From: Gammaproteobacteria bacterium
GTDB taxonomy: Bacteria; Pseudomonadota; Gammaproteobacteria; GCA-001735895
Reading direction: 5' to 3'
Assembly (NCBI GenBank): GCA_024638385.1
Contig: JAHEKJ010000231.1
Coordinates: 1 to 64,000, forward strand
DNA: 64,000 nt
The position numbers and the translations under genes were made by a program. Each line of letters begins with the position of its first letter. Position 1 is the stretch's first letter. Of this stretch, positions 20,301-29,465 are shown one piece after another. The notes under the pieces are model-generated. The model saw only the letters and a program-made list of their open reading frames with translations. It made no database searches and was not told the DNA's origin.

Positions 20301-20851
20301 TCGAGCGCTCGCTCGAGGCAATGCGCGATCTCGCCCGCGAGCTGCGCACGCTGCGCGAGCAGGCGGCCGAGCAGGGCAGTGACGGCGACGGCCGCGGCGC
20401 GCGCGAGCCGCAGCGGGCCGACGCCGGGCGCGAGGGTGAAGGTCGCGGGCAACAGCAATCGGGCCAGGCCGGCAACGCCACGGCCGGCAACGCCGGCGAT
20501 CGCCAGTCCCGGGGACAGGCCGGTGCGGATGCCGAAGGCGGCGGCCGCGGCGCCTTTGACGGCATCGTCGAGCGCGCCGGCGAGATCGGCCGCAGCCTGC
20601 GCAACCACGGCGTCGATGCCGGCGATATCGATCCGGTGCTCGCGCAAATCGAGCGGCTCAAACGACGCGACGCGGATCTGGGCGAGGCTTCCGACCTCGC
20701 GCTGCGCGCGCTGCTGGAGCTCGAGTTCAGGCTGCGACGCCAGCTCGAACCCGAGAGCGATCCCGATTTGCTGATTGCCGACCCGCGCGAGCTGCCCGAC
20801 GAGTACCGCGACGAAGTCGCCGATTATTACCGCGAACTGAGCCGGCCCTGA
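17393..20851 (+). CDS. DUF4175 family membrane/coiled-coil protein
   Basis: N-terminal TMs, beta-rich middle, long Q/E/R-rich coiled coil at C-terminus; cluster context. Confidence 0.75.
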   Translation: MNSETVNLTTPPQTASSPPRAARPVALDAVVARVRRRWRARLLLTGLFWILAVGGVSFVGAVWLLDQWHFAPGAIVACRIFLIAALVALLYGGCLRPLRRRADDARVALYLEEHEPRLRMLLSSAIDARAASRRDTSAQLVRDLEQRALAACAELERGDGVERPALRRAGARLALIAGALLALGLWPPEFLRLGAPALLMPWTSAADYSPYRLELSPGDIEIARGGDQLISLRIPGYDGGDVWLYTSPDGGVSWSQSTMAAGDAAGLYETFLFDIARDVDYFVRAAGQQTATFRISVTDIPVIETLRLRYHYPAYTRLEAEVFEGSGDISALVGTRVEVLVTPTGPIPGGALILDDGSRIALTAGADGEWTGSIGIERDGAYRIRFARAGGAAVDASPEYRITALDDRRPGVAILSPGRDVKVSMVEEPVMRVRADDDQGVARLDLVLSVNGEPEQRIPLLRDADGESARVVSADHVLFLENLDLAPGDLISYYVQAEDRGPDGAARVATSDIFFYQVRPFSLNYRSAQQQGGGGGGQGGQQQQGFLSEQQKQFVVATFKMIRDRDQYDDNGYRDNLELLAKAQARIRDRVEAIVRRISRRPMNQLDEHYKVITAELPRAAAAMREVERQLKASDIEPALTDAQIALKHLQRADAAFRDINVALSNQNGGGAGGSNLEDLANLFQLEMDKLRNQYDSVQHARQQSPEQLIDETLKRLQELARRQQRELERSLRRLGGNPEAGNGERQRALAEELEEMARRLERLTRDQPNAQMQQSIRQMREAAEAMRRAAENANGGGGGGTQQAREAAERLREAQRLLDESRVAQFGDEVERTLRRAELAEKRQQAIRRQVEELERPWGDTKKAQLRQIDERKQALNEELASLEGELNELTRAARSEQPEAGESLKQAIRAAREARLADRIGRTREMILLNQQQAAEDNERAIEQGIGRMRERIADALERVDEPGRRGLERSLEAMRDLARELRTLREQAAEQGSDGDGRGAREPQRADAGREGEGRGQQQSGQAGNATAGNAGDRQSRGQAGADAEGGGRGAFDGIVERAGEIGRSLRNHGVDAGDIDPVLAQIERLKRRDADLGEASDLALRALLELEFRLRRQLEPESDPDLLIADPRELPDEYRDEVADYYRELSRP

Positions 20852-20870
20852 GCCCGGCGCATACCCCCGG

Positions 20871-21647
20871 CTATCCCGCCGCCTCGACCGGCTCGTCGAG
20901 CCAGTTCAGGCTGTGTGGATCGAAGTGCTGCGTGAGCGTCGGCTTGACGATCTCGAAGTATGGCGAGATGTCGAAATCGCGCGGTGCGAACAGGCTGTGA
21001 TGGCGAATGTGCAGCAATTCGTCGTAGCAATCGAGACACGCCGGGTCGCCGGAATGCCGGTAAACGACTTCCGGCAGGATTGGGTAGCGAATCGACTGGA
21101 ACGCCTGCGCGATCAGCGACGAGCAGATTGCGCGGGTCGGATCGCCGCTGCCGAGCGCGAGCATTCGCCGCCGCCAGCGCGTCGGCACCGGCGGGGTCTG
21201 CACCAGGTAGCGCGCGAGATCGAAGATGTTTTTGAGGTCGTAGAGCTGGCCGATGCGCGCCTCCGCGTAGGCGACGATTCGGTCGACTTCGCCGGCCGCG
21301 AGTCCGACCGGCCGGCAGATACGCGTGTGCAGTCGGGCATAGGGTTCAAGCGACACGCGGCGCACGCCGTCGACGACGTCGGCCTCGATCAGTTCGATCG
21401 CCGCGGGATCGGCCGGCTCGCGGCCGGCCAGGTCGACGCTGCACAGCGCGGCATGCGACCAGGTCGACTGGGTCAGGTACTTGACCGCGGTGCTGAAACG
21501 GCTCGAGCCTTCGACCAGCAGCACGTCGCCGCGACGCAAGGTCGCCGCGAGCAGATCGGGGCGGCAGGTCGCGACCCGCACCTCGCGGCTGCCCGGTGCG
21601 GCCAGATAGCGCGCCAGCAACCGGCCGCATCGCTCCAGAATGTTCAT
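20871..21647 (-). CDS. YiiX/YebB-like (C92 permuted papain fold) hydrolase
   Basis: RRGDVLLVEGSSRFSTAVKYLTQSTWSHAAL and AICSSLIAQAFQSIRYPILP. Confidence 0.7.
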   Translation of the reverse strand: MNILERCGRLLARYLAAPGSREVRVATCRPDLLAATLRRGDVLLVEGSSRFSTAVKYLTQSTWSHAALCSVDLAGREPADPAAIELIEADVVDGVRRVSLEPYARLHTRICRPVGLAAGEVDRIVAYAEARIGQLYDLKNIFDLARYLVQTPPVPTRWRRRMLALGSGDPTRAICSSLIAQAFQSIRYPILPEVVYRHSGDPACLDCYDELLHIRHHSLFAPRDFDISPYFEIVKPTLTQHFDPHSLNWLDEPVEAAG

Positions 21648-21793
21648 GATCCCGCCTCCCGCCCGCGTCGCGCCGGCGCCGTAGCCAATCGTCGATCTGT
21701 TTGATTGCCGATGGGTCCGATTGTTCGCCCGCGCTGCCGACCTCTCTCCAACGGGAGATTGATTGCGCCCCTGCGACGGCATAGATTGGATCC

Positions 21794-22144
21794 GTGATTG
21801 CAACCGACGCGACGACCGCGCTCGAGCAGGTGGCGCGCGACAACGAGGGATTCCTGCTCGACCCCGACGACTGGAGCCCGGCGCTCGCGTGCGCGCTGGC
21901 GCGCGAGTCCGGCCAGCCGCTCGACGACGAGCACTGGCAGATCATCGACTACATCCGCGACGCCTACGCGCGCACGCAGACCGTACCCGAGGCGCGCAAG
22001 CTGCTGCGGTTCATGCGCGAAGCCTGGGGCGACGAGCGCGCTACCCGCCGCTATCTGTATCGCCTGTTCCCGACCGGTTACGGCCAGACCGCGTGCAAGA
22101 TCGCCGGCATGCGCAAGCCGCTCAAGCTGATGCTCGACGTCTGA
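21794..22144 (+). CDS. TusE/DsrC/DsvC-like sulfur relay family protein lacking the penultimate C-terminal Cys
   Basis: NEGFLLDPDDWSPALACALA...DEHWQIIDYIRDAY...RYLYRLFPTGYGQTACKIAGMRKP; GTG start. Confidence 0.85.
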   Translation: MIATDATTALEQVARDNEGFLLDPDDWSPALACALARESGQPLDDEHWQIIDYIRDAYARTQTVPEARKLLRFMREAWGDERATRRYLYRLFPTGYGQTACKIAGMRKPLKLMLDV

Positions 22145-22172
22145 GCGCGACGCGGCAACCGTTTCCGAAGAC

Positions 22173-22826
22173 ATGAGCGACGACGACCCGATCAATCCCT
22201 ACGCATCGCCGGCCTGCGCCGCGCACGAACTCGACGCGCTCTACCGCGACCAGGCCCTGCCCGACGCCGAAACCCGGCGCGACGTCATGCGCTGGCGCCG
22301 CGCCGAGCGCGAACGGCTCTACCGGCTGCGCAACGCATTGCCGGCGGACGCGCGCGCCGACGCCGAAAGTGAATTGCAGGGCCGGCTCGAGCAGCTGGTC
22401 GAAGCGCGCGGCGCGCGCGTGGTCGGCGCCTACTGGCCGATTCGCGGCGAGCCTGATCTGCGGCCGTGGATGCGGGCAGCGGATGCCCGCGGCCTGGTCG
22501 TTGCGCTGCCGGTGGTCGTCGCCGAGGGCCGCCCGCTGCGCTACAGTCGCTGGCGCGCCGGCGCGACAATGCGCCGCGGCCGCTGGGGCATCGCCGAACC
22601 CGCCGTCGACGACTGGTGCGAGCCCGAGCTGGTGCTCGCGCCGCTGGTCGGCGTCGACGCCGGCAACTACCGTCTCGGCAACGGCGGCGGTTATTTCGAC
22701 CGCACGCTCGCCGCGGCCGAGCCGCGTCCGTTCGCGGTCGGCATCGGCTTCGGCTGCACCCGCATCGAAACGATCTACCCGCTGCCGCACGACGTTCCGA
22801 TGGACGAAGTGCTGTTTTCCAGATGA
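22173..22826 (+). CDS. 5-formyltetrahydrofolate cyclo-ligase
   Basis: YWPIRGEPDLRPWM, LVGVDAGNYRLGNGGGYFDRTLA, GIGFGCTRIETIYPLPHDVPMDEV. Confidence 0.9.
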   Translation: MSDDDPINPYASPACAAHELDALYRDQALPDAETRRDVMRWRRAERERLYRLRNALPADARADAESELQGRLEQLVEARGARVVGAYWPIRGEPDLRPWMRAADARGLVVALPVVVAEGRPLRYSRWRAGATMRRGRWGIAEPAVDDWCEPELVLAPLVGVDAGNYRLGNGGGYFDRTLAAAEPRPFAVGIGFGCTRIETIYPLPHDVPMDEVLFSR

Positions 22827-22885
22827 CGTTGGCTGGTCGAGTTCGCGGCCGCGCTCGAAAAAATCCGCGCCGGTCTCCTGTCACA

Positions 22886-23557
22886 TTGAAGTCGACGGGG
22901 TCAAACGACGCGAGGCGGCTGACCCTGGCCGCGATTGCTTTGCTGGTCATGGCGTCTGTGAGCTGGGACGCGAAGGCGGCATCCGGCGACGAGGCCGATG
23001 TGCGCTCGTCCTGGGAGCGCTACCGCACGGCGATTCTCGCGCAGGACGCCGATGCGGCTTACGCGCTGATCGATCGCACGACGCGAGAATACTACCGCGA
23101 ACTGCTGCAGGTCGTGCTGTTTGCAAGCCCCGAGGACATGGCGGGCCTGATGATCATGGTCAAGCTCGCGGTGGTGCAGAGCCGCCGCGAGATACCGCGC
23201 GAGCAACTGCTCGATTTCGACGCCGAGGCCTACTTCAAGCACAGCGTCGGGCGCGGCTGGTTCAGCAGGGACACGATGCGCAGGCTCACGCTGGTCGCAA
23301 TCGAGGTCGACGGCGACCGTGCCCGCTCGAGCGTCGAGCGCGACGGCCGGGTGGTGCGGTCGGGTTACGAGTTCAATCGCGAGGACGGCGCCTGGAAGAT
23401 CAACCTGATGCCGGCCCTGATCGCCGGCGAATGGGCGATGCAGCAAATCGTTACCGCGAGCGGCAAGGCCGAGGACGACTTCATCTTCGATCTCGTCGAG
23501 GCGCACAGCGGCACACGCCCGGACGCGTCGATCTGGGAGCCGATCGTCAGTCCCTAG
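22886..23557 (+). CDS. Hypothetical secreted protein (NTF2/SnoaL-like accumulation domain possible)
   Basis: Signal-like RRLTLAAIALLVMASVSWDAKA; TTG start tentative (ATG alternative at 22949). Confidence 0.5.
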   Translation: MKSTGSNDARRLTLAAIALLVMASVSWDAKAASGDEADVRSSWERYRTAILAQDADAAYALIDRTTREYYRELLQVVLFASPEDMAGLMIMVKLAVVQSRREIPREQLLDFDAEAYFKHSVGRGWFSRDTMRRLTLVAIEVDGDRARSSVERDGRVVRSGYEFNREDGAWKINLMPALIAGEWAMQQIVTASGKAEDDFIFDLVEAHSGTRPDASIWEPIVSP

Positions 23558-24380
23558 TCGCGATGCAATCGTAGCGCACCGTGCGCAGGCTGCGCGCGGC
23601 CAGATTTTGCAGGATGTTGCGCGCCATCAGCGGAAAGTCGTCGCCGAGGAAAATGGCGAAGCCGAGCGGCGGCGTTTGTGACTGCGCGAGCCGCGTCCGC
23701 ATGCGCTCGTACCAGGCCTGGCTTGCGGCGGTCGAATCCTCGACCGCGACGATCTCGAATCCGGCATCGGCCAGCAGAGATCGCATCTCGTCGGGCGTCG
23801 CCAGGTGGCTGATCGCCGGATCGCGCGCCCAGGGCACCGGGTAGACGATCTCGCCGCCGTCGCCGCGCAACACGTCGTAGATCGCAAAACGCCCGCCCGG
23901 TTTGACGACTCGCCGCGCCTCGGCGTAGAGCTCATGCTTGGCGCGAATGTTCATCGCGACGTGAATCGTGAAAGCCGCGTCGAAGCTCGCGTCGGCGAAG
24001 TCGAGCGCGGTCGCTTCGCCCGGCTCGAAGCGCGTCAGGCCTTCGAGACCGACCCATTGCGACATCGCGTTGGCCGCCTCGCAATAGGCCGGCGTCAGGT
24101 CGATGCCGGTAACGTGACAGCCATGACTCGCCGCCAGCGTGCGCGCCGGGCCGCCGAGACCGCTGCCGATATCGAGCAGGCGATCGCCGGCGCCGGCGCC
24201 GAGCGTGCGGCCGATTTCGAGGGTCGCCTCGCGCCCGCGAATGTGAAACTCGTCGATCGCCGCGAGATCGGCCGCATCGAGCTTGCGCAGGTCCATACCG
24301 GCGCGCTCGAGATTCGCCGCCAACAGTGCGACCAGGTCGCCCGTGCCCGAATAGTGTTCGATGATCTGCCTGTTCATCAA
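23547..24380 (-). CDS. Class I SAM-dependent methyltransferase
   Basis: LLDIGSGLGGPARTLAASHGCHVTGIDLTPAYCEAAN, VVKPGGRFAIYDV. Confidence 0.9.
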   Translation of the reverse strand: MMNRQIIEHYSGTGDLVALLAANLERAGMDLRKLDAADLAAIDEFHIRGREATLEIGRTLGAGAGDRLLDIGSGLGGPARTLAASHGCHVTGIDLTPAYCEAANAMSQWVGLEGLTRFEPGEATALDFADASFDAAFTIHVAMNIRAKHELYAEARRVVKPGGRFAIYDVLRGDGGEIVYPVPWARDPAISHLATPDEMRSLLADAGFEIVAVEDSTAASQAWYERMRTRLAQSQTPPLGFAIFLGDDFPLMARNILQNLAARSLRTVRYDCIATRD

Positions 24381-25010
24381 CCGGCCCTCGCCAGCGCCGA
24401 CGAAGTCGGGATTCTAGCATGCCGGGACCGCCGCTTCACCGTCCCCGGCCGCGGCCGGATTGCGTGCACTTTCGCCGTCGCGGGCTTCAGGCCGGACGCC
24501 GCTCCTGTTCTGAAGGCGGCACCGCAAGGATTAGGCCGCGAAGTCCGCGTTTGCAAAGCAAATACGGCGGGGCCCCGCACCGGTTCGGCGTCTCCGACTC
24601 CGACAACCGGGACCTCGGAGCCCGTCGGAATCCTCGCCGTCAGCGGCCGATTCGAAGGCGCAACCGGGTCTTTGCACGTGACCGGCCGGCCCGACGGGCA
24701 CGATGACGCGAAGCGATAGCACGACGGGGATTGCGGCCGAATCTGCCTCGAGTGCGTTTAGCAGACAGCTTGGCGATACAATATTCAGAAGATTATTATT
24801 TTTTATCATTCAGGTATCGTAAATTGCTACCTTTTCGTTGGGGGAAAATGTGAGTTAGTGCACACGATTTAACCCATTTGGGCGATGCACGGTATCGACG
24901 AATGTGTCTAGATTGATCATCCATTAACCAGCAAGAGACGCTAAGCGGCAAAAAATGGCAAGCGGCGCGAACGCGCCCGACAAGACCAGCCGCAAATTCG
25001 GCCGAATGAT

Positions 25011-25262
25011 ATGGATGACGACAAGCTAGAACTGGGAGCGGGGCTGATGCCGGAAACGGATCAGACCGATATCACCGATACCACCGATCGCAGCCTGATC
25101 ACCGATATCTCGGATGCGATGGGTCTCGGTTCGTCGAGCGAGCGGGCTCGCCGGCGCAAGCAAAAGCTGCGCGAAGCGCTCGTACAAGAGCACATCCAGG
25201 AGCGCGAGCGGCACAAGACGCGGCTCGCCTCGCTGCTCGGCCTCGGCGCGAAAAGGGAGTAA
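25011..25262 (+). CDS. Small hypothetical protein upstream of HigA-like gene
   Basis: Acidic N-terminus, basic C-terminus; stop 5 bp before the HigA-like start. Confidence 0.5.
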   Translation: MDDDKLELGAGLMPETDQTDITDTTDRSLITDISDAMGLGSSSERARRRKQKLREALVQEHIQERERHKTRLASLLGLGAKRE

Positions 25263-25267
25263 CCCGG

Positions 25268-25504
25268 ATGTCCGACAACAGTTTTCACCCCGGCGAATAC
25301 CTGCAGGAATTGCTCGTCTGGCAAAACACCAGCCCGGCCGATCTCGCGCGCATCACCGGCGTGCCCGAAACCAGCATCGTCGCCGTCACGCGCCAACGCC
25401 GCAGCGTCGACGCGGAGCTGTCGCGGGGACTCGCCGAGTACTTCGGCAATTCGCCGCAGTACTGGCTCGATTTGCAGCAATCCTACGACCGCGACCACGA
25501 TTGA
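25268..25504 (+). CDS. HigA-family XRE antitoxin-like regulator
   Basis: FHPGEYLQELLVWQNTSPADLARITGVPETSIVAVTRQRRSVDAELSRGLAEYFGNSPQYWLDLQQ. Confidence 0.85.
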   Translation: MSDNSFHPGEYLQELLVWQNTSPADLARITGVPETSIVAVTRQRRSVDAELSRGLAEYFGNSPQYWLDLQQSYDRDHD

Positions 25505-25932
25505 TCCGACGGCTCGCGTCGTTGCATCGCACCGCCGCTCGGCGCGCGTCGAGGCTCGACAATGCAACACGATCTCGACCGCTAGAGGACCCGGCCGGCT
25601 CAATACCGCGCGCCGCCCGACTGATTCGCAGCGCCCGTAAGCTCGCATTCGGGTCGCGGCGCCGAGCGGTGCTCGCGATGTTTTCTCCGCGCGCTCGACG
25701 CCGCGCGGTAACGCTTGACCTCCATCACATGAACGATTCGTTCAGCGGCTAAAATCATCGATTCAGCTGCGCGCGAAGCGATACGGTCCGCAACGACTGC
25801 TCCGGCGGAGCCGACGGATAAATGACCGGGCCGATTGCAGATCCGATCAAAGCCATGACTTCGATGCCACCGACAATTCCGGATACCCAGACGCTGCGGC
25901 GAATACCATCGCAGGCCGCCCTCCCCCGAGGA

Positions 25933-26146
25933 CTGGTCACGCGCGCATGCCGGCCCTGCCGACCTGCGCGACCTGATACTGGTGGCAAACTACGACGCCA
26001 TGCTGCGCTGCGATCTCGATCACAGGCTGCCGCGCGCCCGCGAGATTCCGGCGATCGCGCGACTCGGCGTGACTCCGGAGGAGAGCGTTCGCGCGATCAA
26101 GCAGGCGCCGATCGTAATCGGCAATACTCGCCGGCTGTTCGATTGA
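25933..26146 (+). pseudogene. Possible C-terminal gene remnant with no visible start
   Basis: One frame reads EDWSRAHAGPADLRDLILVANYDAMLRCDLDHRLPRAREIPAIARLGVTPEESVRAIKQAPIVIGNTRRLFD*, protein-like; upstream start not found. Confidence 0.3.
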
Positions 26147-26241
26147 TTCGGAAGGATTTTCCGGTGCAACGGACCAGCGGAAAAATCTCGCCGGGCCATT
26201 GTCGAAGTTCCAGTCGCAGCCCCACGGACGAACCGTCAGCG

Positions 26242-28302
26242 ATGCGGATCCGGGTTGTCGATCTCGCCCTGTTGGCGGTCGTCGCGGTCGGTGGGGGAGG
26301 CTGCGCGTCGAGCAACACGAATCTTTCGCCACCCGCGGCAGTGGCCGAGTACGACACGATGCCGATGCTTGCCACCGAAGCGCACCGCGACGCGACCCGG
26401 TTCTTCATCAGCTACCGCCAGGGCACGCGCCGGGTTTATGCCGGCGGCCGCTGGGGTGGAGTCGCGGCGTTTTCGTTACACACCGAATCGGAAAATTACG
26501 AAGTCCCGATACTCGCGGCAATCGAAACGCGCGCCGCAACACGCTGGAGCGACCTGCCGGGATCCGCCGTCGAATTGCCGGTACTCGACGTCGAACAGTG
26601 GCGGCGCCTGCGCGACCGCCTGCTGCGCGCGGCGGTCCCCGCCAGCGAAGCGGGTATCGCGGTCGATTTCGGTCACGCCGAGTATTTCCTTTACTACGAC
26701 GCCGAGGGCGTCTTCCAGGTCAGCCGTTTCATCGACAAACCGGCCGACTACGCGGTGCATGACATCTTCCGCTTTGGCGAATTCATGCGCCGAAGCCGTC
26801 CGATCCTCGACGCCTTTCTCGCCGAAGAAGACATCCGCCACCGCGAATTCCTGCTCAATACCGGCGACATCGGCCCGTTCTCGTTGCCCTTTATCTACCT
26901 CAACACCGACACCGAGCGGGTCGCCTTCGTGCGCAACGTGCCCGAGCGGCCCGGCAGCCTCGCGGCACTGCCCGGGCTCAAGGGCGGCCAGGCGTTCAGC
27001 CACGTCATGCACAGTCACCTGACCAATCTCGCGATGCGGCCGATCTCGTCGCTGTACCGCCTGTTCTTCGTCCTCACCGACACCACCGTGACGACCTTGC
27101 GCTTCGACTGGGCGACGGGATTGCTGGCGAAGCCGGTGCCCGCGCTCGGCGACGCGCCACCGATGGACCTCGCCCGCTGGGAACGCGACCTCGACGCGAT
27201 TTCCGGCCGTCCCCCCGTCCTCGGTACGGTCGACGTTCACGTCGACGGCGAGGCCTATTTCACTCGCCTGATCGATGTCGTCTCGTCGGCGGGAGAATCG
27301 GTGCACATGCAGACCTACATCTTCGACAACGACGACTACGCGGTGAAAATCGCCGAGCTGCTCAAACGGCGGTCCAACGAGGGCGTCGACGTCAAGATCT
27401 TGCTCGATGGATTCGGCACGATCGCCGGTACCATGGAGGACCCGGCGAGCCTGCCGGCGGAGCACGAAGCACCGGCTTCGGTGCGCAAGTTTCTGCAGCG
27501 AGATTCGAGGATCGAGGTCAGGCAAAAGCCGAATCCCTGGTTTACCGGCGACCACGTCAAGGCCACGATCGTCGACCGGGAGACGGCTTTCGTCGGCGGC
27601 ATGAACATCGGCCGCGAATATCGCTACGACTGGCACGACCTGATGCTGGAGCTGCGCGGGCCGATCGTCGACGCGATTCGGCGCGAGTTCCACGTCGCCT
27701 GGAGCCATGCCGGGCCGCTCGGCGATCTGGGTTTTCTCCTCGGCAAGGCAACCGCACCACGCGATAAGGCCGACCAACAGGGTTACGAGCTACGCCTGTT
27801 GTTGACGATGGCCGGCAACTACGAGATATACCGCGCGCAGCTCGACGCCATCCGCCGCGCGCAAAGCTACATCTACATCCAGAATGCCTATCTGACCGAC
27901 GACCAGCTGCTGCGCGAACTGGTGCTGGCGCGCCGGCGCGGCGTCGACGTGCGCGTCATCGTGCCGCTCGATACCGATCACGGCCCAATCACGCGCAGCA
28001 ACGTGCTGGCGATGAACCTGATGCTCGAACACGGAATCCGCGTTTTCATCTATCCGGGTTTCTCGCACGTCAAGGCGGCGATATACGACGGCTGGGTTTG
28101 CGTCGGTTCGGCCAACTTCGATCGCCTGAGCTTTCGACTCAATCGCGAGCTAAACGTCGCGAGTTCGGATCCGGCGATGACGCAGCTAATGCTCGAGCGC
28201 CTGTTCGAGCCCGATTTCGCGATCTCGCCCGAGCTGACCAAACCCGTACCGGATCAATGGCTGGATCACCTGGTCGAAATCGTCGGCGACTACCTGTTCT
28301 GA
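26242..28302 (+). CDS. Phospholipase D family lipoprotein
   Basis: Lipobox VAVGGGGCASS; two HKD motifs HVKATIVD and HVKAAIYD. Confidence 0.9.
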   Translation: MRIRVVDLALLAVVAVGGGGCASSNTNLSPPAAVAEYDTMPMLATEAHRDATRFFISYRQGTRRVYAGGRWGGVAAFSLHTESENYEVPILAAIETRAATRWSDLPGSAVELPVLDVEQWRRLRDRLLRAAVPASEAGIAVDFGHAEYFLYYDAEGVFQVSRFIDKPADYAVHDIFRFGEFMRRSRPILDAFLAEEDIRHREFLLNTGDIGPFSLPFIYLNTDTERVAFVRNVPERPGSLAALPGLKGGQAFSHVMHSHLTNLAMRPISSLYRLFFVLTDTTVTTLRFDWATGLLAKPVPALGDAPPMDLARWERDLDAISGRPPVLGTVDVHVDGEAYFTRLIDVVSSAGESVHMQTYIFDNDDYAVKIAELLKRRSNEGVDVKILLDGFGTIAGTMEDPASLPAEHEAPASVRKFLQRDSRIEVRQKPNPWFTGDHVKATIVDRETAFVGGMNIGREYRYDWHDLMLELRGPIVDAIRREFHVAWSHAGPLGDLGFLLGKATAPRDKADQQGYELRLLLTMAGNYEIYRAQLDAIRRAQSYIYIQNAYLTDDQLLRELVLARRRGVDVRVIVPLDTDHGPITRSNVLAMNLMLEHGIRVFIYPGFSHVKAAIYDGWVCVGSANFDRLSFRLNRELNVASSDPAMTQLMLERLFEPDFAISPELTKPVPDQWLDHLVEIVGDYLF

Positions 28303-28389
28303 TTCGCGCCCGGCGCGCAGCGACCGCGACATCGTTCGCTTCGGCCGCGTCCGGAACCGGGATCGCTCGCTCCCCGGCGACGACGGCCG

Positions 28390-29163
28390 TCAGCCCAGCG
28401 TCGCGTCGAGGTACATCATGCAGGCGAAGCCGATCAGCAGGCTGAAGGTCGCGAGGTTTTCATAGCCGCGCGAATGCGTCTCGGGGATGATCTCGTCGGA
28501 GATGATGAACAGCATCGCGCCGGCGGCGAACGCCAACGCCCACGGCATCAGCGGGCCGGCGAAAGAGACCGCGACGCTGCCGAACAGCCCGCCGACGGGC
28601 TCGGCGAGCCCCGTCAGCGTCCCCACCGCGAAAGCCTGCAGCCGCGTATAGCCGATCGCAAGCAAGGAAACCGCGACCGCGAGCCCTTCCGGGATATTCT
28701 GCGTGCCGATGCCGGTGGCGAGACTCATGCCGTTGCCGACGTCGCCGCCGGCGAAGCCGACGCCGACCGCCATGCCCTCGGGGAAGTTGTGCAGCGTGAT
28801 CGCGAATACGAACAACCAGATGCGCTTGACCGCGCTCGCCTCGGGGCCCTCGCGGCCGACGATGAAGTGTTCGTGCGGCACGTGGCGATGCATCAGGTAG
28901 AGCGCCCCCGCGCCGAGCAGGATGCCACCGATCACGACGAGCACGGCGACTTCCCGGCTCGAAAACTCGGCTTCGCCGTAGGCGATAGCCGGCAGGATCA
29001 GCGAAAAGAACGACGCCGCGAGCATGATGCCGGCGGCAAAACTCAGCAGCCCGTCCTCGAGCCGCGGCGATAGCCGGCGGATGAAGAATACGCCCGCCGC
29101 GCCGATGCCCGAGCACAGTCCGGCGGCGAAACTGGCGATGAAACCCATCCAGATGATACTCAT
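28390..29163 (-). CDS. ZIP family metal transporter
   Basis: FAITLHNFPEGMAVGVGFA...GIGTQNIPEGLAVAVSLL metal-binding helices. Confidence 0.95.
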   Translation of the reverse strand: MSIIWMGFIASFAAGLCSGIGAAGVFFIRRLSPRLEDGLLSFAAGIMLAASFFSLILPAIAYGEAEFSSREVAVLVVIGGILLGAGALYLMHRHVPHEHFIVGREGPEASAVKRIWLFVFAITLHNFPEGMAVGVGFAGGDVGNGMSLATGIGTQNIPEGLAVAVSLLAIGYTRLQAFAVGTLTGLAEPVGGLFGSVAVSFAGPLMPWALAFAAGAMLFIISDEIIPETHSRGYENLATFSLLIGFACMMYLDATLG

Positions 29164-29465
29164 GCGATTACTCCATCGACGGCGTGCCCCGACACGCCCG
29201 TTTCGTCGTCCCTGAACGTCGTCGTTCGAATCGTTACGCACTCGAACACCACGCGATACCTACGTGCCACGAAGCCCGTCGGATTGCGGGTTTGCGGCCA
29301 GTCACGGCATCCCCAGCCGGGATATGGTATCATTGCGCGGATGTAATCCCACCGAAACTCGCGGGCCAGGCGCGAAAAGTGCCAACATACGGCCGTCCGT
29401 GATCCGGCGTCGCGCCGCCTGCGTACCCATCCCGAATTCCGATCCAGCAACCGAGGCAGAGACCG

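Noticed and set aside
24400-24720. Short plus and minus ORFs between the methyltransferase and the HigA region
   Set aside because: Arg/Pro/Gly-rich, mutually overlapping, no motifs; treated as non-coding.
25011-25504. Classical HigBA toxin-antitoxin operon
   Set aside because: The upstream ORF has no RelE/HigB-like sequence; kept only as an orphan antitoxin with an unknown neighbour.
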